From NCBI RefSeq assembly GCF_014898055.3, contig NW_023605083.1:60366228-60430227 (forward strand): 64,000 nucleotides of DNA, given 5' to 3'. This stretch comes from Talpa occidentalis. Taxonomy: Eukaryota > Chordata > Mammalia > Eulipotyphla > Talpidae. The translations under genes and the position numbers were made by a program. This document shows positions 36,767 through 48,239 of the stretch, one piece after another; within the stretch, counting starts at the first letter, position 1, and each line of letters opens with the position of its first letter. The notes under the pieces are model-generated. The model saw only the letters and a program-made list of their open reading frames with translations, ran no database searches and was not told where the DNA came from.

Positions 36767-36877
36767 TTTTTTTTTTTGTGGGACCCTCGCCGGTGGCCGG
36801 GGATCAAACTGGTGCTGCAGAGGCTGCGGGCAGCCTTGCAACCCAGCGCTCAACCGCTGCACCACCAGGGGAGGCCC
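36767..36877 (-). mobile_element. Short head-only tRNA-derived SINE with perfect TSD
   Basis: Antisense. T-run, then 100 bp of tRNA-related head (36778-36877) beginning at the complement of GGGTCCCACA, the same junction as the copy at 30956. Exact 17-bp TSD AGAAAAGATTGACTCTT at 36750-36766 and 36878-36894. Confidence 0.94.
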
Positions 36878-37189
36878 AGAAAAGATTGACTCTTGATGGT
36901 GGTTCTTCCAGGCCATGGAGTCCCAAGATCCTGGCCATCCTCCCAACCCAACTGCTGTGGCCCCAGCCAGCCTCAGGGGTGTCCCTCTCCCACAGAGCGG
37001 GGCTACAGCATTAGCAGATACCTGGCTGCAGACCTGGGAGATGAGGTTCATGTAATGCTAACAGAAATTAGTGACCCTTTAACATCACAGTGTCCCCAGC
37101 ACTTCCTCAGGCATAAGCCACATCCTGGAGACAGGCTGAACACAGGTATGTGAAGACACAGCTGGAAATCACCTGTGTTTATTTAGTTG

Positions 37190-37420
37190 AAAGTGCAGAA
37201 CGTCTGAGAATCAGGAGACCTCAGTGCTCATCCCTGCTCTGCCTTTGAAGACCTCAGTGACTTTGACTAAGTCCCTTCCTTCTCGGGACCTCATTTTTTC
37301 CCAATTTTAAAATGTGGATAGTAATTGTCCTTTCTATTCCACACAATGGTTACAAGGGTTGAACATGTTAACATTTGTGAGAAAAGTGTCTGCAATACTG
37401 GAAAAACTATATAAACCATG
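37190..37420 (+). repeat. MIR SINE
   Basis: 'aatcaggagacctcagtgct', 'tgactttgactaagtccctt', 'cccaattttaaaatgtggat' and 'aatggttacaagggttgaac' match sense MIR order. A further antisense MIR-like scrap may follow at 37450-37545. Confidence 0.62.
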
Positions 37421-37881
37421 AAAGCAAAAGAAACCCTAGTCTTCCACACCCTTTTAAGATAGGTCTTCTCATCACCGTTTTACCTGGGGAATTGATGGCA
37501 CAGGCAGCATGTGACGCACCCAAGGTCATATACCTGGACCTACATTTCCACCACCACCAGGGCTACAGTGGTTATGAGATAACTTACAATTCTGATATTC
37601 AATGTTTCTTATAAACACACAACTCAGCCTGAATTTCATTTGTTCTTGCATTCTGGTAGCTGCCAGCTAGATGCAGGAAACATTGACTTTCAAGTTCATC
37701 TCCAATTCTATTAATAACATGGAAATGACTTCAGCATCAGCATTTTGCTCATTTTAAGATGTGACCTTAGAGGTTCTGACAAGCCCTGGCTCTGAGACCC
37801 AAAACTCCTGGGTGCACCTGACATCATTGATAGGGGGTCCAGCTCTCCCAACTCAGTAGCAAGTTCAAATATGTATCAGGG

Positions 37882-38146
37882 GGTGCCCCTGGTGGCGCAG
37901 CGGTTGAGTGCTGGGCTGCGAAGCTGCCCGCAGCCTCTGCAGTGCCAGTTCGATCCCTGGCCCCTGGCGAGGGTCCCACATGGTGCTCAGACCTCTCCTG
38001 CCGCCCGCTGCTCCCCTCATCAGTGTATTTCATCAGTCTGCCTGTTCTGTTCCCTGCTCTGGCTCTTGTGAATTCTCTCCCGTGTTTCTGACTCTACCCA
38101 GTGCTTGTATAAATAAATAATCTTTTTAAAAAATGCTAAAAAAAAA
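37882..38146 (+). mobile_element. tRNA-derived SINE, younger subfamily, with TSD
   Basis: Head 'cccctggtggcgcagcgg', B-box 'agttcgatccc', body, and end 'cccagtgcttgtataaat' with an A-rich tail. Exact 16-bp TSD CAAATATGTATCAGGG at 37866-37881 and 38147-38162; the final GGG may be shared with the SINE start. Confidence 0.95.
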
Positions 38147-38309
38147 CAAATATGTATCAGGGTTGCAAAAATCAGTCTCTAATCCATGACTCCCCTTACA
38201 GTTCCCAATAAGATCAACAGTATCAATATTCCACAGCTTTCCAAGATACTAGCCATATAGGTGCCACGCCACTCTCCTCCCTCACTCTCAGAGCTAACTG
38301 GTCAACCAT

Positions 38310-39060
38310 CACACTGCTTGAAAGCACTGAATGAATCTCCATTACATACAAGATAAAGTCTGAACTGGTCATTTCAGGTCCTTCTAGTATGAGCTTCCAC
38401 CTAACTTCTCTCCCATTCTCCTCCTAGTTTCTTCCCATTGGCTTCCAGGGTTGTCAACACCCCAGCCCTGGAGAAACCCTCGCTCTAACCTTATGTACCT
38501 AACCCATCCCAATCCTTCCTGTCCTACACTAGACACTTCCTTGAGAAGCACTTTCCTCCTCTCTTGTTACCATGGCTTCTTCTCTCTAACTCTGGATCAC
38601 AACCCCCGGGTCCTTCTCAGGGACCTCCTCTTGTCTCTGGTTTCTCCCTTTCTTATTTACTTGTTCCTTTCTGTAAACTAAAGATGCTCACTCTCTTTCA
38701 CTTCACCACACCCTCCCAATACTTGTGTTCCTCTCCAGCTACTACCTTTCACAGTCAATATTTTCTGCCTCGAATTCTCTACCTTCTACTTACTCTTTGA
38801 GTCCTTTATAAAATGACTTTAGGTCTTACCTTTCTACTGAAATAATTCCTTCCCCTGGTTTCCCCAAACCATTTTAAACCTAAAATCCTACACCAGAGGC
38901 ATTTTTAATTTGACCTTTGCAAGGTATTTGACACCACTGATTACTCCCCATTTCCTATAAGACTCTAAACCATGAAGTTTCTTGGTTCTCCTCTCTCCCT
39001 TTTCAGTTCTCATTGAAGGCTTCTCTGCTTTCTCTTTAAATGTCTTTTCCCCCATTATAA
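38310..39060 (+). repeat. L2 LINE fragments
   Basis: 'acaagataaagtctgaactg' with 'ggtccttctagtatgagc' is the L2 3' region. 'tttgacctttgcaaggtatt' with 'tgacaccactgattactcc' (about 38910-38950) is an internal RT-proximal L2 segment. Because the internal part lies downstream, at least two separate or rearranged fragments are present. No open reading frame survives. Confidence 0.5.
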
Positions 39061-39069
39061 CTCAACTAC

Positions 39070-39685
39070 TAGTTGTCAGGATGGGTTAGTTTACATTGCA
39101 CTTAAAAATAACCCTTATGATCTCAGTATTACGCATGTATCCTTGTGTTGGCTACATTTCCAATGCAAGGCAGAAGTAAAGAAGACGCAGGAACCATTCA
39201 GAGTCCAAAATCATTCAACAAGAGCAAGACTGAGTACTAATCATAGAAATTCCAATATTTTCCTGGTTAGCTTTCAGAATTGCTCTCGTAACCTTTTTGG
39301 AACAGGAATGGTATGGCAATTATCCTACACCTGTTCCACCATTGTGTGTGGAACAAGTAATTTGTCCCTTTTGCTCACAGGCGCTCAGCTCAAGAGGACC
39401 TGCTCTCAAGGAGGAATCCTTAAGGAAACATACCCAAGAAGTCTCCTCCCTATGCCTAAAACTAATGTAGATGATAACATTATAGATTTCAATCTGATGC
39501 TGTAGTGGAATAAGTTTTGGGGGAGCCTTGAGAAAGAATGAGTGTGCTTTGCATGTAAGAGGGACGTGCACCCTCTGAGATCAAACTGCTGTAACCAGCC
39601 TCCATGACAGCTCTCAATAATCCCAGCTTTGTGGCTGGTATTTGCCTTTTATAGAGTATAACCTCCTCCTGCATTGGGTAGGGAT
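39070..39685. other. Unassigned sequence
   Basis: No family recognised. A 120-codon plus frame (39143-39505) has no domain I recognise. Confidence 0.35.
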
Positions 39686-39689
39686 TTAA

Positions 39690-39990
39690 GAAATTATTGA
39701 GTATGACTTTTGAGGCTTAGGTGATAAAAGATATATTATTTGTTATGAGGGAATCAGCAGACCTATAGAGAGGTCTACATGGCAAGGAACTGAGGCCTCT
39801 TGCCAACAGCCATGCTAATGAGCCAAGTTGGAAGCAGATTCTCCAGCTTCAGTCAAGTTTTTCTGATGACTGAAGCCCTTTAAGACTATACCTCATGAGA
39901 GACTCTAGGCCAGAACTTCCAGATAAACACTTTCCAAATTCCTGATCCACAAAATCTGTGAGATCATTATTAAGCCCTCATCATTTCTGC
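39690..39990 (+). mobile_element. MaLR (MLT1-type) LTR 3' part
   Basis: 'aaggaactgaggcctcttgc', 'caacagccatgctaatgagc', 'cttcagtcaagtttttctga', 'cctcatgagagactctaggc' and 'tcctgatccacaaaatctg' are in MLT1 LTR order. Confidence 0.6.
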
Positions 39991-40089
39991 TTTGCCCTGT
40001 TCATGTTAACTCTTATCTAAACTCCTGTGGTTTACTTATGAACTTTGTCTCCTTGCTTTCAAATTTCATCCTTTAACCAACTTTACTTT

Positions 40090-40690
40090 CCTTACAGGGA
40101 CCTCAGTGAAATGTTAAATCATGAATCTGCTGAGAACCCTTAATTTTCTATTGCTCTCAGATATAGATCAAACTCCTCAATATGGCCTGTGAGGCCTGCA
40201 TGATCTGACTTACATAGTCTGACCTTTCCAGACTTTACTTTCAAGGTTCTTTCCTTTCAATGAAAAGTTCAGACAACCAAAGTTCTTTCCGTTTGTCTTT
40301 TTTTATAGAATAAGCATTACTTTTTCATGACCCTTGGTCAGACTTCTTACATAAGCTTCTCTCTGCCTGGAACATTCCTCTGTTCTCTGTTCTCCAATTC
40401 TCTATTCACCTCTTGTTGACCTCACATCTCTGAGAAGCCTGCCCTAACTTTCTTGGTGACCCACTTTTCCTTCAAGACAAACTATACAAATCTTGTGGAA
40501 GGTGACCCACATTTTCTCTCATGATAAGCTGTACAAATCCCTATCATAGCAGTAACTATTCTATATTATTCACTTATCATTAATAGTAATGATAACAGAT
40601 GCTATCTGGGTGTACCTCTGAGTCACTTATAGATGCTCCCCCTACTTGAGGGCTTCCCATGTCTCTGTTTGAAACAGTCTTTGGAAAGAA
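40090..40690 (+). repeat. L2 LINE 3' region
   Basis: 'agatatagatcaaactcctc', 'tgtgaggcctgcatgatctg', 'cttctctctgcctggaacat' and 'ctctgagaagcctgccctaa' follow L2 3' order. Confidence 0.55.
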
Positions 40691-40805
40691 AACCAAAAGC
40701 AACAACAAAAAGGAAAAAAAAAATTTTGGTCACAGGGCATGTGTGACACAGAACCAACATAGGCTGAAAGCTCTGTAAGATTAACATGAATCAATAAAAT
40801 ATAAG

Positions 40806-41070
40806 GGCCTCCCTGATGACCTAGGGATTAAGTCTCAGCGCTATCACAGCCACAGCCTGTGTTCGATCCCCAGCCAGGGAGCTAACCCACATGTGGCACA
40901 GCAGACCTCTCCTGCCTCGCCCACTGCTTCCCATAGCAGTGTATTTCAGTAAATACACTTGTTCTGCTCCCCACTCTGTCTCTGGAGAATCCTCTCATCC
41001 GGCCCCACCTCTGGCCTATACCTCACTTCTTCTATGCAAAAATAAATAATTAAAATCTTTTAAAAAATTA
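40806..41070 (+). mobile_element. tRNA-derived SINE, older subfamily
   Basis: 'gggcctccctgatgaccta' head, B-box 'tgttcgatccc', 'gggagctaacccacatgtgg' linker and 'cttctatgcaaaaataaata' end. Imperfect flanks AAAATATAAG (40796-40805) and AAAATACATAAG after the tail suggest a decayed TSD. Confidence 0.88.
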
Positions 41071-41349
41071 AAAAATACATAAGAACTTATAGATATATAA
41101 CCAAGTTTCCTACCTCCATTGGGACAATCCTAAGGTGCCTTCTACACTGTGTCTAGAGAGTATCAGGGGGTACTGAGCCCCAGCTGCCTGCAGAAGCAAC
41201 CTGCCCATTAGCATACATTTCATTAGCGTCTTGCTTTCCCTATGTCATTTCACTCAGTTACTTTCTCACAGTTTCTTACAGCCTTTCCCCAATAAACTAC
41301 TTGCACATGTAATCTTGTCACAGGGTCTGATTTTGGAAGAACGTACACT

Positions 41350-41453
41350 AAGTCACAGCCATTTAGTCAGCACTTACCATGAACTGGATGCTGTATCAAG
41401 CTCTTTATGTGAATTATATGTTTTAATTCTCTTAGTAACCCAATGAGATGGGC
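41350..41453 (-). repeat. MIR 3' segment, antisense (left arm)
   Basis: 'gtcagcacttaccatgaact' through 'acccaatgagatgggcgct' is antisense MIR 3' sequence. It is immediately followed by a sense copy of the same portion. Confidence 0.6.
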
Positions 41454-41454
41454 G

Positions 41455-41580
41455 CTAATTCATAAAATTGGGATAATAATACTTACTCATAGGATTGTTG
41501 CGAGGATTAAATGGGAGAGTTCATGTAAAGAGCTTACACTTGGCAGGTATGATAATGTATGTCAAGGGCTTAACACTGGA
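41455..41580 (+). repeat. MIR 3' segment, sense (right arm)
   Basis: 'aaaattgggataataatact', 'ggattgttgcgaggattaaa' and 'catgtaaagagcttacac' are sense MIR 3' sequence, forming an inverted repeat with 41350-41453. Confidence 0.65.
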
Positions 41581-42080
41581 AAAGAAGATGAATTTGAAGA
41601 ATGGAGCACAGCCCTTTGCTTAGCAAGCAAAGGCTCATTTGCTCAAAATCATACTGACTATAACTGGAAGAGTTTTACTAAGTTTTGCCAGACTCCAGAG
41701 TTCTCAATTAATATTCTAGACAGCCTTAGCAGTAGTAATCTTCTTTGAACTATTTTTCAAAGCAAACTAGTAGCTACACAGGTACAGGGAGACCTTGCTG
41801 ATTATATTCATTTTTATTCCCAGAACATGGCATTCTGGGGACAGCAAGACTCTTGTGTAAAAAAAGAATTATTTCCTTCTTTCCCACTAAGTCAATTTTA
41901 TATTCAGTTTGAAGTACTCATTACTCAAAATAATTCTTTGAGGTATCAGTTAGAGTAATCACAAAAATTATATACAAAAATAAGCATCTTCCTTGAAAAG
42001 CCAAATTTTTCCCTCTTTGGAATAATAGTGCGTTTCCATCATAGAAAGGCAGCATAATTAGTGGTAAGATGTTGGTGATT
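41581..42080. other. Unassigned sequence
   Basis: Nothing recognised. Confidence 0.4.
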
Positions 42081-42084
42081 CATA

Positions 42085-42480
42085 CCTCCTATACTAGTTA
42101 TCTATTGTGCTGTAAAAAATGAACTCAAAATTTAGTACCTAAAGCAAGCAAACATTTATTATCTCATAGATGTAGGGGGAGGTAAAATATGGGTAAGTTT
42201 TTACCTGAATGAATTCCATTCTAAGCTGTCTCTGGGGTCTCTGGCCCAAACATCTACATCTGACTTTTCAACAGGTCATTTTCAAGGACCCTTCGGAGGG
42301 TCATTCCTAGACTCCCCTCCTGCTGTTCCTGGACAAGGGTGGATACAGCACTCTTCCAGGTGGTCCCTTTCAATCAACCATCGCCACCAGGTTCTTTCTC
42401 CACTTCAAAATGCCACTGAATAGGTCAAAAGCTACAAGCCTCCCACCACATACACAACAGCAGAATTTTCTCTCCCACAT
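42085..42480 (-). mobile_element. MaLR (MLT1-type) LTR, antisense
   Basis: 'actagttatctattgtgctg', 'aaacatttattatctcatag' and 'aggtcattttcaaggaccc' resemble the antisense of an MLT1 LTR. Confidence 0.45.
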
Positions 42481-42799
42481 GGTCCACAACTGGTCCATAG
42501 GAAACACCAATAAACCCCTTGCTTCAATAATCTGGGAAAGCAGGCTAATGCCAAAGCAAACATGCTTTCTAGGTTCTGGCCCCAAAACTCTTAGCGTCAC
42601 ACTCCCTAGATTTCCCAGGCAGGAGGGACACCAATTTGTGTATCTTATCAAGGAACTACAAGGAAAAGACCTCACGACTCTCCAAATGGAGTCCCCAGCA
42701 TGTCTTGAGTTGAAAAGAACAGAGCACTGGGTTAGTTTTTTCTGCTAATCTGCTCTTTCTCATTCAGAAGTGCTTGAAGGGTTGAATAGAAAAATAGCA

Positions 42800-43010
42800 G
42801 CTTACACTCTGGGTGTCTACCTGCCTGGTTTCAGATGCTTGCAACATATGATCTTGGGTGAGTTACGCATCTTTTCTACGCCTCCGATTCATTTTCTATA
42901 AAATATGGATAAATTGCTGGAGTTAGCTATAGATTTACTATGAGCATTAAGTAACATTCTGTATAGAGAAGACTTGTTAAATACACTAAGACTGTCAGTT
43001 GTTACTCTTA
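42800..43010 (+). repeat. MIR SINE
   Basis: 'gcctggtttcagatgcttgc', 'atgatcttgggtgagttac' and 'ttctataaaatatggataaa' follow sense MIR order. Confidence 0.55.
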
Positions 43011-43134
43011 TATAAATATCTGTATAAATAGTAGATGCTACCATTGTAACAGAATGACCCAATAGCCTCCTCATATGATTTTTGAATCAGGACTTATAAA
43101 TACCTCTAAATCTTCAAACTTAAATGTGCATGAG

Positions 43135-43350
43135 TACCAATCAGTGTGAAGGAAAATCCTAGATGATTTTCACCATTAGTTCCACATTATTAGCTGACGA
43201 ATTGAAAATGATGATGAAAACAACAAATTGCAGCGATAACGTTTCTGCAGAAAAATGAGCAGGGCTGCTACTCCCTCATCTCTTATATGGCCAGTCATTT
43301 ATCACCCTGGCTGCTGGAAAAATCATGACGGGGCCTGGGGTACCAGCTCT
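43135..43350. promoter_or_regulatory. Candidate conserved non-coding element C
   Basis: A repeat-free block between a MIR and an L2. It keeps several CpGs in otherwise AT-rich, CpG-poor surroundings ('ctgacgaatt', 'gcagcgataacgtttc', 'tcatgacggg') and has a CArG-like TCTTATATGG at 43281-43290, one base off CCW6GG. Enhancer reading is inferred only. Confidence 0.3.
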
Positions 43351-43359
43351 TCCTTTGGA

Positions 43360-43640
43360 GACTGACAAGTACAAAATCATCAAAATTCAGTTCAAATATT
43401 ATCTCCTTGGTGAAAGCTGACCTTGACCAACTCCCACAAATAAAACTGCTTCATTTTCTCCTCCAGATTCCCATTGTATTTTGTACCATTTGTTATTCTT
43501 GTCCAGCTCAAGGGTATCTGGCTTCTACCTATCCACATGGCCCCTTTGGATTGACCCATTTGTTCTTCCTCTTAAATAAGACTTTGAATCTGGGTACTGT
43601 CCTCCACACCTCCATTTCAAATACACTAAATGGCTAGCTG
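43360..43640 (+). repeat. L2 LINE 3' region
   Basis: 'attcagttcaaatattatct', 'ccttggtgaaagctgacctt' and 'tgtaccatttgttattctt' match L2 3' order. Confidence 0.5.
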
Positions 43641-43859
43641 TGGACTTACACTCTGCTTTCTCTCTCCTCCCCTAACTGTATCTTAATTTTGGTTTTCAGA
43701 TGCCCTACTTGCATCTGATACCCTGGGGTGGAATTAGAAGCTAAGAGAGAATAAAAGAAGAAGTTTTACAGCCGGGAGTGAAGAAGATGGGGAAGAAAAG
43801 AAGGTAAAGAAAAGAAGGTATGAGATTTGTCTACCGAAGGAAGAAATGTTTTCCCTGTG

Positions 43860-44480
43860 TAAGTGTGAGGTGATGTAAGGCAGATACAACAGCATGGACA
43901 AAGCATTAGAGGGGCATGGAGAAGGTTACCATGACAGGGGCCATGATGGGAGAGCATAGGATAGGAGGGTCTTCGAGAATGAGAAAAGGCAACTCTAGGA
44001 AGAGAGGATGAAGGTCAATGAATACTAGCTTTAAGAGTTTTGAATTTTGTTCTTTATACATTATGAGGACATCTAAACTTATTAAAATGGGAGAGGGGAA
44101 AAAGATAAGGTAGGAATTATCTTTCAGAAAGATCACTCTGAGATGAGGTTGTTTTGGGGAAAACACTAATAGCATTGTTCTTGAAGCGTCACTCCTTAAT
44201 CTGTCACGGGCACAATGGATGTCTCCCATCACATTAATATCCATGCATTATGACTGAGTATGTCTCTAGAAAATCAGATCTAATAAGAAGAATCTGCATG
44301 GAGAGTATGTGTGGAGGCCAGGAGAGGCAAAGGGGAGCACAGGGAAGAAAGAACAGAATGTTAGGTCCTGCTAAGTATTTAGAGTATGACTGCAGAAAAG
44401 TCTGTGTGTTTTATCCGGGAAGAAGACAAGATGTCCTGGAGAACAAAATATATAGAGGGGCCTAGGGGAAGGAGATAAAC
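43860..44480 (-). repeat. L2 LINE fragment, antisense
   Basis: 'agcatggacaaagcattaga', 'tcagaaagatcactctgag' and purine-rich surroundings match antisense L2. Confidence 0.5.
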
Positions 44481-44519
44481 AGGAGTAAAGGAAGCCAGAG
44501 AGATCCAGAAGATGCCTTC

Positions 44520-45300
44520 CCGGACCAACACATCATGAGCGTAACTGCTTTGTTAGTCTGCTTATTTGCTCTCGTCTTGCCATTTCTCTGGACCTGTTAC
44601 TGCTGCTTTGTACACAGGAGTGTAGTCTTGGGGTATCGTGTCCCCACTTTCACCCAGAATCCTCTGTTCTTGGTTGAAGATTATATTACATTAATATAAT
44701 AATATTATGCTAAGAGCTTGCTTAGCAGTCTGCATGGAGAACTGGAACCTGGTTTCTTACAATTTTCACTCTTCCTCGACCCAGGACCTTTGAGGAACTG
44801 GTATAGCGAGGTGGATGCTGGGTTGGAGCTCAACGGCTGCTAGGATTTTGACTGTTTTGCTTCCAAGATGAGAAATACGTACAACCAAGACCTGATCGGA
44901 AGAAACATAAATTCATTTTCTGGTCTCTAGAGAAAAGGAGTTAACAGAAAATATTTCATAAGTATGGAATCCTAATAGTGGCCCTGGATCATTAAGATTT
45001 AATAAATCAGTGTGGCTGAATGATGGCTTAAGAGCCTTTTATTTCCAGGAGAACTGGCAGGATTAGGAGAAAAGCTCCTAATGACTAATATCTCATAGTG
45101 GAATCTTAATTGCCACAGAATTCATAGGAAGTATCTGATAGCTCTACAGATGATTTGATTAGAAACTGTATTTTAAAATCTCTCCTGGATGAGTCAGTGA
45201 GAGCATCTTCTGAGAGCCAAGACTGCGTAAGGCCCGAGAAACGCACTATATCTCAACACTGAAGAAAAGGAAAATTCCCCCAAAATCCTCATTTTCAATT
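44520..45300. promoter_or_regulatory. Candidate conserved non-coding element D
   Basis: About 780 bp with no recognisable repeat. Motifs seen: AP-1-type TGAGTCA at 45190-45196 and GATTTGATTAG-like homeodomain sites nearby. No open frame is supported. Function is inferred. Confidence 0.28.
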
Positions 45301-45389
45301 TCTAGTGTAAAGGAAGTGTGTTTTTCTTTTCTACACTATAACTTTCCAAACCAAGGCTAGGTTAGAGTTCAGATGCTATTCTAATTGAT

Positions 45390-45443
45390 ATTTTTTGACA
45401 TTTATCCATTTTTTGACATTTATCCATTTTTTGACATTTATCC
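45390..45443. repeat. 18-bp minisatellite, three perfect copies
   Basis: Unit ATTTTTTGACATTTATCC at 45390-45407, 45408-45425 and 45426-45443, with no mismatches. Confidence 0.97.
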
Positions 45444-45779
45444 AAACTAGAGGTAGAGATCAAATAAAGCCCATGGCATGATACATGAGATCCCACACCA
45501 GAAGAGGTTAACCTATGCACGCATGTGTTTATTTACAACCAACAGTTACTGGGGCAGCAACATGCTGGGTGCTGGAGCAGCAACAATGGTGAGCAAAGAT
45601 TAAAACAGCATCTTGAATTCTTGACCTTACAGTGTATTGGAACAGATATACCTAATCCAAAAGCTATGCAAACAAGTGTAAAGGAGCAGAGAAGGTGCAG
45701 TGTAGCAGACAATGCATGAAATTGATCTATATTAATTAGAGACAGAAACTTGGTTTTCTGAAAAAATTATTGTGTTGAA

Positions 45780-46380
45780 ATCTAGAAGAGTAGGGGATAT
45801 TTTAGAGAGAGGAGGTCAGGGGAAGGGTTGAGTAGTGGTGGGTGAAGGTGGGAGGTGCATTCAGGGAAAAGGAAAAGAAAACACAGACGTCCCAGGCAGG
45901 ATGGAATTGGAAGATTGTTAGCCTGGCAAGAAATCAATGAGAAATATGTGTAAGAAGCCCATATATAAAAAAGAAAAATTGTAACAGCCACATATGCTAT
46001 GCAACCAGGTGAGAAATTCAGAGATGAAATGCTAAAACGAGAAGAAGATTTGGAGTAGTTTAAAAGAGCATCAAGACATGGGCTGGGGACTGAATTGAAA
46101 GAAATTGGCATGTGGTAAGTCTGTTGGAGGCTCAGGCAGGATTTTGCAGAGAAGGCAATATGTGAACTGAAGAGCCAGAAAATACTGGTGAAAATCAGGC
46201 AGAGGGGAGCAGAATAAAATGGTGCAGCTCAGGATGGTTAGTGGTGAAGGCGTATGAGGGTGTCTGTGGAAGACAAAGTTGTGGAAATAGGTGGAGGCCT
46301 GAGAAGAGTCCTTGAAGATGAAACCAAGTTGTTCAACACCAAAAGAATTAAGAAAAAAGGTAATGGTGGACATTAGGAAC
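45780..46380 (-). repeat. L2 LINE fragment, antisense
   Basis: 'ggtgcattcagggaaaagg', 'caggattttgcagagaagg' and 'gtcctgctgcattg'-type purine-rich text resemble antisense L2. The minus-strand frames of 100-109 codons here are broken L2 fragments or chance. Confidence 0.45.
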
Positions 46381-46659
46381 TATTAGGGCTGCTGATAAGT
46401 TGGAATAGTCCTGCTGCATTGAACCCCAAATTTAATCTGTACAAACCATAGCAGTGGCTACAGGAAATCTACCTGCAAGCCTATCTTTTCACCTTTTTAT
46501 AGCAGCTAAATTTTACTATTGATAAAAAGCTGGGCTAAATAAGCATTTAACATACACCAGATTCTGTTCTTAAGTATTTATCTTCTCCCCTTGAACTGCA
46601 AACTAGTACCTGCAAGAGTAATTGAACAAAGGATATTTTACTTGGGAAAGGGAAAGAGA

Positions 46660-46735
46660 AAGGGAGAGGTATGTGAATGTGTGTGCACATGTGCATTTGT
46701 GTGCATGCAACTGTGTGCTCGTGTGTAAAGGATGA
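46660..46735. repeat. Degenerate (TG)n tract
   Basis: 'gtgaatgtgtgtgcacatgt' followed by more TG/CA-rich words. Confidence 0.7.
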
Positions 46736-46829
46736 GTGGGGGAAGAAGCCTGAAAAATGCTTTCAGGTATGTGAACCTTTGGATCTGGGATAAACATGCT
46801 CTTGGAAACCCCTTCAATGGCCACCACAA

Positions 46830-47720
46830 TGGAGACTCAGTTCAAACCCTTTATTCTCACAGTTTCAGAAACCTTTCTACACTCTTATGTCTCACCTGTT
46901 TCTCCAGTTGATGGGGGTAAGCCTGCCATCTCACGCCCATCTGGCCTTTCCTCCACTTGGGTTATGTGACCTCAGATATCGCCAGGCATTAGCTGCCCAG
47001 ATCCTTCTAAGTATCACCTGACACATTACCTCCAGAACCCCAAGGGGGAGAATGCCCTTTGCCTCTGAGTTCACACAATACTTGCATCCCTTCTGTCTTG
47101 TGTCCATGGAGAGTGTCTGAGTCACAGGCTGCTCACATAGGGTAACCAGGTATCCAGTACTTATTACCAAATGAATGGACAAACACTACAACATTTGTAT
47201 TCCCCTTTTCTTTGTACGTGACTAAGATCTCAGCAGGTGTTTGACTCCTCTCCATAGCCCTTACAACACATGACAAAGAGGCATGACAGGATTTAAGAAT
47301 CTTGTAATAAATAAATATTATTAGAGACAGGATCAACAATAACATGAATGCTGCGAATCAAGGGAGAGTCCAGTGTGACAAAAAATAATGGTTCCTCCCC
47401 AAATACCACCTGCACCATTTAGGATGAACTGCCCACTTTAAATGACACTGAGAGACTAGAAAATGTTTCAGAGAAAATTGTGGACACTTCCCTCTGGGGA
47501 AATTCAAAGAAAACAAGAGAACATTGTCCTGATGGCCTCTGTCAACCCTGCCCAGCCCTGTGATACTAAAATCCTAGGGAATGTAAAATTCAGGCCAAGG
47601 GTCCAAACACAGGAAACCCACCCTTTTGGCTCATGCAGGGGCAGCCTCAGAGATCCCTGGCCCATAAGGAAGGGGATGGAATGGGACTGCACTCCTCCTG
47701 GCCAAGAGAGAGGAAATCAC
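46830..47720. other. Unassigned sequence
   Basis: No repeat family recognised with confidence. Confidence 0.35.
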
Positions 47721-47732
47721 TTAGAGAAAACA

Positions 47733-47805
47733 CATACAGCACACAGATACATGCACACATACATGCACACAAGATACAGGTATGCATACATGCCACAAGG
47801 CATGC
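47733..47805. repeat. Degenerate (ACATGC)n-type tract
   Basis: 'gatacatgcacacatacatg' followed by related words. Confidence 0.7.
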
Positions 47806-48239
47806 TACCAAGCCTTTTCCTCCTAACTAACAATAAATAACAGGAGCCAGCCAGAGGAAGCGAAGTATGGAATGGGGGCCAGGGATGAACTTGGGGTGTG
47901 TCAGGGGGGTGGGTGACAGGATGTCTGAAAGGAGAAGGGATAGACCTTACAGGGGCGGTGAAGCCCCCTCCCTTTCCTCCTTGGTCATGATGGAACTGAT
48001 CACTCTTTCCCTAGGATAGATGGGTAGATAGCTAGATAGATACAGATATTACATGTATATAACAAATGTTAATACTAATAATACACATAGTTATATTCTC
48101 AATCAGCACTAATTTTATAGTAAAATATTTTTGTAACATTATATAAGATTTCATATAATATTTATGTTAATATCTATATACCATTAACATTACATTATAA
48201 CTATTATCATAAGGTTATCAGGATGAATAATGATTTTAT

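Noticed and set aside
37882..37990. tRNA gene (A-box and B-box present)
   Set aside because: The boxes belong to SINE heads. The flanks cannot form a full cloverleaf with an acceptor stem, and TSDs show retroposition.
45390..45443. CRISPR-like direct repeats
   Set aside because: Units are contiguous with no spacers, in a mammalian genome; it is a minisatellite.
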